DNA from: JBKEDC01 sp047972995
GTDB taxonomy: Bacteria; Bacteroidota; Bacteroidia; Bacteroidales; Prolixibacteraceae
Assembly: GCA_047972995.1 (NCBI GenBank)
Contig: JBKEBD010000007.1
Span: forward strand, 1-19,247
Length of the DNA: 19,247 nt
Direction: 5' to 3'
Position numbers and translations under genes: made by a program. Of this stretch, positions 15,840-19,247 are shown one piece after another (position 1 is the first letter of the stretch; each line of letters starts with the position of its first letter). The notes beneath the pieces are model-generated. The model did not search any database. It saw only the letters and a program-made list of their open reading frames with translations, and was not told the DNA's origin.

Positions 15840-15881
15840 AAAATAAAAGGCTAAGTCAGCGTGGACTTAGCCTTTTATTTT
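15840..15881. terminator. Bidirectional terminator after sodB
   Basis: The arms GGCTAAGTC and GACTTAGCC (15849-15857 and 15864-15872) are perfect and extend outward with AAAATAAAA / TTTTATTTT, giving an 18-bp stem with a 6-nt loop. It is T-rich on both sides, so it can end sodB on the plus strand and the pectate lyase remnant on the minus strand. Confidence 0.88.
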
Positions 15882-15906
15882 GCAAGCTAAAATTCGAAGA
15901 ATTTCA

Positions 15907-16424
15907 CTAGAAACTTATCGTGTCAACATTGTTACCAAAATTGCAATAGTTAATGTACTTTTGTGGATTCGTGCCATTAATGTATTCTTCCACATTGGTG
16001 TAGCCATCTTCATCGGCATCATGCGCACCATCGGCTGGATTTTTATAATCTAGTTTGTGTTGTTTTTCCCATTTATCAGGCACTCCATCACCATCAGTAT
16101 CTTTAAGCACATCTTTAGGGTCAAATGTCAACTCTGGGTAACCTCCAACTTCAGCAATATCCTTAATGATACCTGTTTCTGTCATTGGCTTTCCACTAAG
16201 CACCATGGCTGTTACACGCGCATCTACAGCATCGCGTTTAGGCAAAGTTGCCCCCACGCCTGTTAATACGGATTTATAGGCTTCTTCGCTGTTTGATGAG
16301 GCGAAACAGGCCATCCTTCAAATGGTGTATTCACGCGAGCCAATCGCTCTGAACCTTTCATACCTGCCCAGTTGTTGTTAATCAATTCTTGATTGCCATC
16401 CATAATATTCCCTGCAACATACCG
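15907..16424 (-). pseudogene. C-terminal remnant of a second PL1-type pectate lyase, frameshifted
   Basis: Reading leftward from ~16424 gives YVAGNIMDGNQELINNNWAG and continues to GWPVSPHQTA. There the frame breaks near 16281-16288, where one G appears missing (ACAGCGAAGAAG for ACAGCGGAAGAAG). The next frame continues EEAYKSVLTGVGATLPKRDA, then a Ca-binding block DTDGDGVPDKWEKQH and DADEDGYTNVEEYINGTNP. It ends at TAG 15907-15909 with a short odd tail (KYINYCNFGNNVDTISF). An in-frame TAG (16425-16427) marks the upstream limit of similarity, so the signal peptide and catalytic beta-helix core are gone. The order of motifs matches the C-terminal third of Bacteroidota PL1 pectate lyases, related to but clearly different from the protein at 953-3433. 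Confidence 0.82.
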
Positions 16425-16427
16425 CTA

Positions 16428-16651
16428 CAAGCAATATTCTACTAAAGAATCTTGTAATCGTTCACATTTTATTTCTGATTAGTGGATTATTTTTGTCAAA
16501 AGAAAATACAATTCCTCAAGAATCAAATTTTAACACTAAATACAACTATTTCTGTAAATGGAAATGAAAACATCGCTACGTCCTTATGCTTTAGATGCTA
16601 TTAACTTGTCATCCAAAAATCAGATTGCTAGTTCATGACGCAGCATATACT
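16428..16651. other. Intergenic remnant between PL1 tail and NCS2 terminator
   Basis: About 220 bp of AT-rich sequence holds no recognised gene or promoter. A 24-codon plus-strand reading frame (MKTSLRPYALDAINLSSKNQ..., 16565-16639) has no visible promoter and is probably chance. The sequence may be scar DNA left by loss of the front of the pectate lyase gene. Confidence 0.4.
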
Positions 16652-16686
16652 AAAAGAAAACAGCCCAACTCAAATGAGTCGGGCTG
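16652..16686 (-). terminator. Intrinsic terminator of the NCS2 permease gene
   Basis: On the minus strand CAGCCCGACTC-ATTT-GAGTTGGGCTG forms an 11-bp stem (one G-U pair) followed by TTTTCTTTT. It starts 25 bp after the permease stop at 16711. Confidence 0.9.
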
Positions 16687-16710
16687 CCTACTTTTATCTT
16701 TATTTGCTTG

Positions 16711-18006
16711 TTACACAAAGAATGAAGCCAAGAATAAAGCTGCTAGAACATACATTAATATGGTCAACTGCTTATGTTGCCCTGAGAACAATTTCAATAC
16801 TACAAAGCTCAACATACCGAACACGATACCTTCAGCAATAGAATAGCAAAGAGGCATCATGAGGATAGTAAAGAATGCCGGAATAAGCTCTGTATAATCA
16901 TCAAGCTCTAGGTTTTTGATCGGAGTCATCATCATGGCACCTACCAAAATAAGAGCCGAAGCAGTGGCTGCTGCAGGTACCATAAGGAACAACGGAGCAA
17001 AGAACAAAGCTAGGAAGAACATTAGAGCTGTAGTAAGGGCTGTTAATCCAGTGCGTCCACCTTCGCCAACACCAGCTGCACTTTCCACATAGGTGGTAAC
17101 GGTTGATGTACCAAGCAATGCTCCTGCAGTAGTACCAATAGCATCGGCAAACAATGCTTTCTTCACGTTGGGCACGCGTCCCTCTTCATCGAGCATATTG
17201 GCTTTCGAACACACTCCGATAAGCGTACCGATGGTATCAAACATATCCACAAAAAGGAAAGTAAATACAACAATCAACATATCTGTGGTAAAAATATCTT
17301 GCCACTCAAATTTATCTAGGACAGGACCCAATGATGGTGGAGTTAATTCGAATGTTTCAGGCAAATGCGTTACGCCAAAAGGAATACCTATTAAAGTTCC
17401 AACAAAGATGGCTATAAGCAATGCTCCTCGCACGTTTAAAGCCAAAAGCACACCACCAATAGACACCGAGATTAACGCTACCCAAGCCGCATGGTTTCCA
17501 CCCAAATCACCAATGGTAACAAAAGTAGCATCATTGGCAACTACGATTCCTGCATTTTTTAATCCAATAAACGCGATAAACAAACCAATACCCACCGATA
17601 TGGCGTGTTTAATGTTCTTCGGAATAGCGTTTACAATCATCTCGCGGATATTGAATGCCGTAAGCAAAAGGAAAATAATACCCTCGATGAAAACCGCTGT
17701 CAATGCAAACTGCCAAGTGTGCCCCATGGTAAGGCAAACCGAATAGGCAAAGAAGGCATTCAAACCCATGCCGGGCGCAAGTGCGAAAGGGAGCTTAGCC
17801 CAAAGCGCCATAACTAATGTACCGATAACTGCTGAAAGAGCAGTAGCTGTAAAAACAGCACCTTTATCCATACCTGCATCGCCAAGAATTGCGGGATTTA
17901 CTGAAAGAATATACGCCATGGTAAGAAAGGTGGTAATACCTGCAATTACTTCGGTGCGAACGTTTGTCTTGTGTTCTTTAAGTTGAAAGAAATTATCTAA
18001 AGTCAT
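16711..18006 (-). CDS. NCS2-family (AzgA-like) purine permease
   Basis: This ~431-residue inner-membrane H+ symporter has about 14 hydrophobic segments. It carries the family signatures EVIAGITTFLTMAYILSVNP near the N-terminus, APGMGLNAFFAY in helix 3, FVDMFDTIGTLIGVCSKANM in the substrate-site region, and GVGEGGRTGLTALT. These place it in the AzgA/GhxP/AdeP branch, which carries hypoxanthine, guanine or adenine, and not in the UraA/XanQ branch. I prefer the ATG at 18006 (MTLDNFFQLKEHKTNVRTEV); an ATG at 18030 would add eight residues (MELQKIKN). It follows the DUF5020 gene on the same strand with ~100 bp between them, suggesting outer- and inner-membrane steps of one purine or nucleoside uptake route. 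The leader between them carries a repeat structure. Confidence 0.92.
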   Translation of the reverse strand: MTLDNFFQLKEHKTNVRTEVIAGITTFLTMAYILSVNPAILGDAGMDKGAVFTATALSAVIGTLVMALWAKLPFALAPGMGLNAFFAYSVCLTMGHTWQFALTAVFIEGIIFLLLTAFNIREMIVNAIPKNIKHAISVGIGLFIAFIGLKNAGIVVANDATFVTIGDLGGNHAAWVALISVSIGGVLLALNVRGALLIAIFVGTLIGIPFGVTHLPETFELTPPSLGPVLDKFEWQDIFTTDMLIVVFTFLFVDMFDTIGTLIGVCSKANMLDEEGRVPNVKKALFADAIGTTAGALLGTSTVTTYVESAAGVGEGGRTGLTALTTALMFFLALFFAPLFLMVPAAATASALILVGAMMMTPIKNLELDDYTELIPAFFTILMMPLCYSIAEGIVFGMLSFVVLKLFSGQHKQLTILMYVLAALFLASFFV

Positions 18007-18038
18007 GTTTTTTATTTTTTGCAGTTCCATCCTACTTC

Positions 18039-18073
18039 CTCATAGTAAGAAGATAGAACCTATCTCATAGTAA
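18039..18073 (-). promoter_or_regulatory. Leader with direct repeats flanking a hairpin, upstream of the purine permease
   Basis: The decamer CTCATAGTAA occurs at 18039-18048 and 18064-18073, 25 bp apart. Between them, AGATAG-AAC-CTATCT (18051-18065) is a perfect 6-bp hairpin that overlaps the second copy by two bases. No TAnnTTTG box is evident, so this is either an operator or an RNA leader element in the DUF5020-NCS2 transcript. It does not show the conserved core of the known purine riboswitch. Confidence 0.35.
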
Positions 18074-18109
18074 ATTATCTTATTTGTGCATATTCAGTCT
18101 TGTAAAGGA

Positions 18110-18805
18110 CTAAAAAGAATATTTCATGGCAATTGTTGGATTACACATGAAACCTTTATTTCCAGAGAAGTTAGCACTCATTTCGATTTCTGTACCCAAT
18201 GAGAAACCTTTCATGCCATTTTGAAAGTTATACCACAATTGTGGTTCAGTCAACCACACATATTCTGTAGCCTCGCCAGTCATCGCCACATTGTCTTCTT
18301 TCCAGAAGTCCATGAACCCGTTGAATGAAAGTTTACCATCGAACCACAAAGTGTTCCATACAGCAGTAAGCTGGAAAGATGCATCATTTTTACCTTGAAT
18401 AGTTTTGAATAATGCTTGCAAGGTGAATGTTTTGTTAAAATTATCCCATCCCCAAGTATTCTCCAAACCACCAAGGAAGGCCGAATTGATAGGTAATCCT
18501 AAAGCTCCATCGGTACGAAAAAAACCGCCATCATATTCCACATGAGCAGCCAATGAAGAGCCTTGTTTAAAGGTAAAGGCACGCGAAATCTCCCAGTAGG
18601 CGTTAGTTACTCCGTGCATTTCGCCCTCGTTGTAATTCATGTCGATGAAGAAGAACGTGCTACCGATTTTGTCGGGACGGAACATCTCCACTGTAGTAGT
18701 TACACATTTGCGCGTGTCGCCAAAATCATAATGAGTTTGAATGTTTTGGGCGAAAGCACTCGCTGAAATTGTCGCGAGAGCAACAAAAAGAAAAATCTTT
18801 TTCAT
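18110..18805 (-). CDS. DUF5020-family outer-membrane protein (Tsx-like nucleoside channel)
   Basis: This 231-residue protein has a clear signal peptide (MKKIFLFVALATISASAFAQ, cut after AFA). The mature part alternates aromatic and polar residues and ends in a C-terminal Phe (AMKYSF), as outer-membrane beta-barrels do. Tryptophan-rich strands (LENTWGWDNFNKTFTLQALF, LWFDGKLSFNGFMDFW, LWYNFQNGMKGFSLGTEIEM) match my memory of the DUF5020/Tsx-like group, whose E. coli relative is a nucleoside channel. It sits upstream of the NCS2 purine permease on the same strand, which supports a role in letting purines or nucleosides through the outer membrane. Its promoter is well formed. The family call is fairly strong; the substrate is inferred from the neighbour. 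Confidence 0.8.
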   Translation of the reverse strand: MKKIFLFVALATISASAFAQNIQTHYDFGDTRKCVTTTVEMFRPDKIGSTFFFIDMNYNEGEMHGVTNAYWEISRAFTFKQGSSLAAHVEYDGGFFRTDGALGLPINSAFLGGLENTWGWDNFNKTFTLQALFKTIQGKNDASFQLTAVWNTLWFDGKLSFNGFMDFWKEDNVAMTGEATEYVWLTEPQLWYNFQNGMKGFSLGTEIEMSANFSGNKGFMCNPTIAMKYSF

Positions 18806-18846
18806 GGTTTTTCAGTTATTTTTAAATGATGAAAAATTTTAAATCG

Positions 18847-18878
18847 CAAAAGTAGTGATTTTGTATTGTTTTGCCCAA
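18847..18878 (-). promoter_or_regulatory. Promoter of the DUF5020-NCS2 transcript
   Basis: TACTTTTG (minus strand, 18847-18854) matches the -7 consensus. A TTG (18876-18878) stands 21 nt upstream. The ATG is about 42 bp downstream across an AT-rich leader with no Shine-Dalgarno sequence. Confidence 0.6.
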
Positions 18879-18879
18879 A

Positions 18880-19052
18880 AAGAATGCCGTAAGGCTTGAA
18901 ATAAAAGCTACATTTTATTTTTAGAAAAGATTGAGTTGAAGGAATACAGCATGCGAAGTTGAGAAATAAATTGGGGAGTGCACAGTAATGCAGAGTACAA
19001 TGGTATCTACTCTTCTAGCTTTTGTATTTTGCACAGTAAGTTCTTAGCAAAA
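18880..19052. other. Non-coding spacer between DUF5020 promoter and rRNA terminator
   Basis: I see no gene in this ~170-bp stretch. It contains GCACAGTAA twice (18979-18987 and 19031-19039), a minor direct repeat, and no convincing promoter or hairpin. Confidence 0.4.
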
Positions 19053-19091
19053 CAAAAAAAGCCCTTGCTAACATTGCTGTCAACAAGGGCT
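19053..19091 (-). terminator. Terminator of the rRNA operon
   Basis: On the minus strand AGCCCTTG (19084-19091) pairs with CAAGGGCT (19060-19067), and a run of T's follows (complement of 19054-19060). It lies 10 bp beyond the 3' end of 5S rRNA. Confidence 0.88.
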
Positions 19092-19100
19092 GTAATAAAT

Positions 19101-19206
<106 letters not shown>

Positions 19207-19247
19207 AATGCTTTTCTTGGCTTTTTTTTCTTAGACCAAAGGCCTAA

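Noticed and set aside
16565..16639. 24-codon plus-strand small ORF
   Set aside because: No promoter box, no ribosome-binding context and no signal or motif; probably chance in scar DNA.
17093..17746. A 217-codon open frame on the plus strand
   Set aside because: It is antisense to the NCS2 permease, has no promoter or recognisable domain, and is explained by codon bias of the true gene.
18031..18109. Purine riboswitch between DUF5020 and the purine permease
   Set aside because: The three-way junction with its conserved loop sequences is not visible; only a small hairpin with direct repeats is seen.

Overview
The window (19,247 bp, AT-rich) looks like chromosomal DNA of a Bacteroidota bacterium, probably in Bacteroidales. 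Three things support this. Several promoters match the Bacteroidota sigma-factor -7 box TAnnTTTG (ahead of the pectate lyase, tRNA-Arg, lepA, isochorismatase and DUF5020 genes). Shine-Dalgarno signals are mostly absent or A-rich. The protein families are typical of the group: a PL1 pectate lyase lipoprotein with an FN3 module, a DUF5020 outer-membrane protein, a cambialistic-type Fe SOD, and an LTA-synthase-like sulfatase.

Layout. 1-236: 3' end of a TolC/OprM-type outer-membrane efflux gene (+). 237-952: a MITE-like repeat element, plus two truncated signal-peptide fragments on the minus strand. 953-3433: a large pectate lyase lipoprotein (-). 3434-4233: a long intergenic region with dispersed repeats. 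4234-7441: an MscS-type channel followed by trmN6 (+). 7528-9504: a CPA2 cation:proton antiporter with an RCK domain (-), convergent with trmN6. 9521-10190: a decayed YczE/YitT-like membrane-protein gene bracketed by two hairpin repeats that share a core. 10203-12686: lepA and an isochorismatase-family hydrolase (-), each with its own promoter. 12909-14841: an LTA-synthase-like sulfatase broken by a small deletion (+). 15007-15839: tRNA-Arg(UCU) and Fe superoxide dismutase (+). 15907-16424: C-terminal remnant of a second pectate lyase (-). 16711-18805: a probable purine-uptake pair, with a DUF5020 outer-membrane channel upstream of an NCS2 permease (-). 19101-19206: 5S rRNA (-), the last gene of an rRNA operon whose 23S would lie beyond the right edge.

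Most intact genes are housekeeping or transport functions. The striking property is the density of decay: two PL-associated signal-peptide stubs, a frameshifted YitT-like gene, an LTA-synthase-like gene lacking its metal-binding Glu, and a frameshifted PL1 tail. These sit among at least two families of dispersed hairpin repeats. I see no CRISPR array, phage, transposase or convincing novel multi-gene system. The repeat families and the decayed genes are the parts most worth following up.
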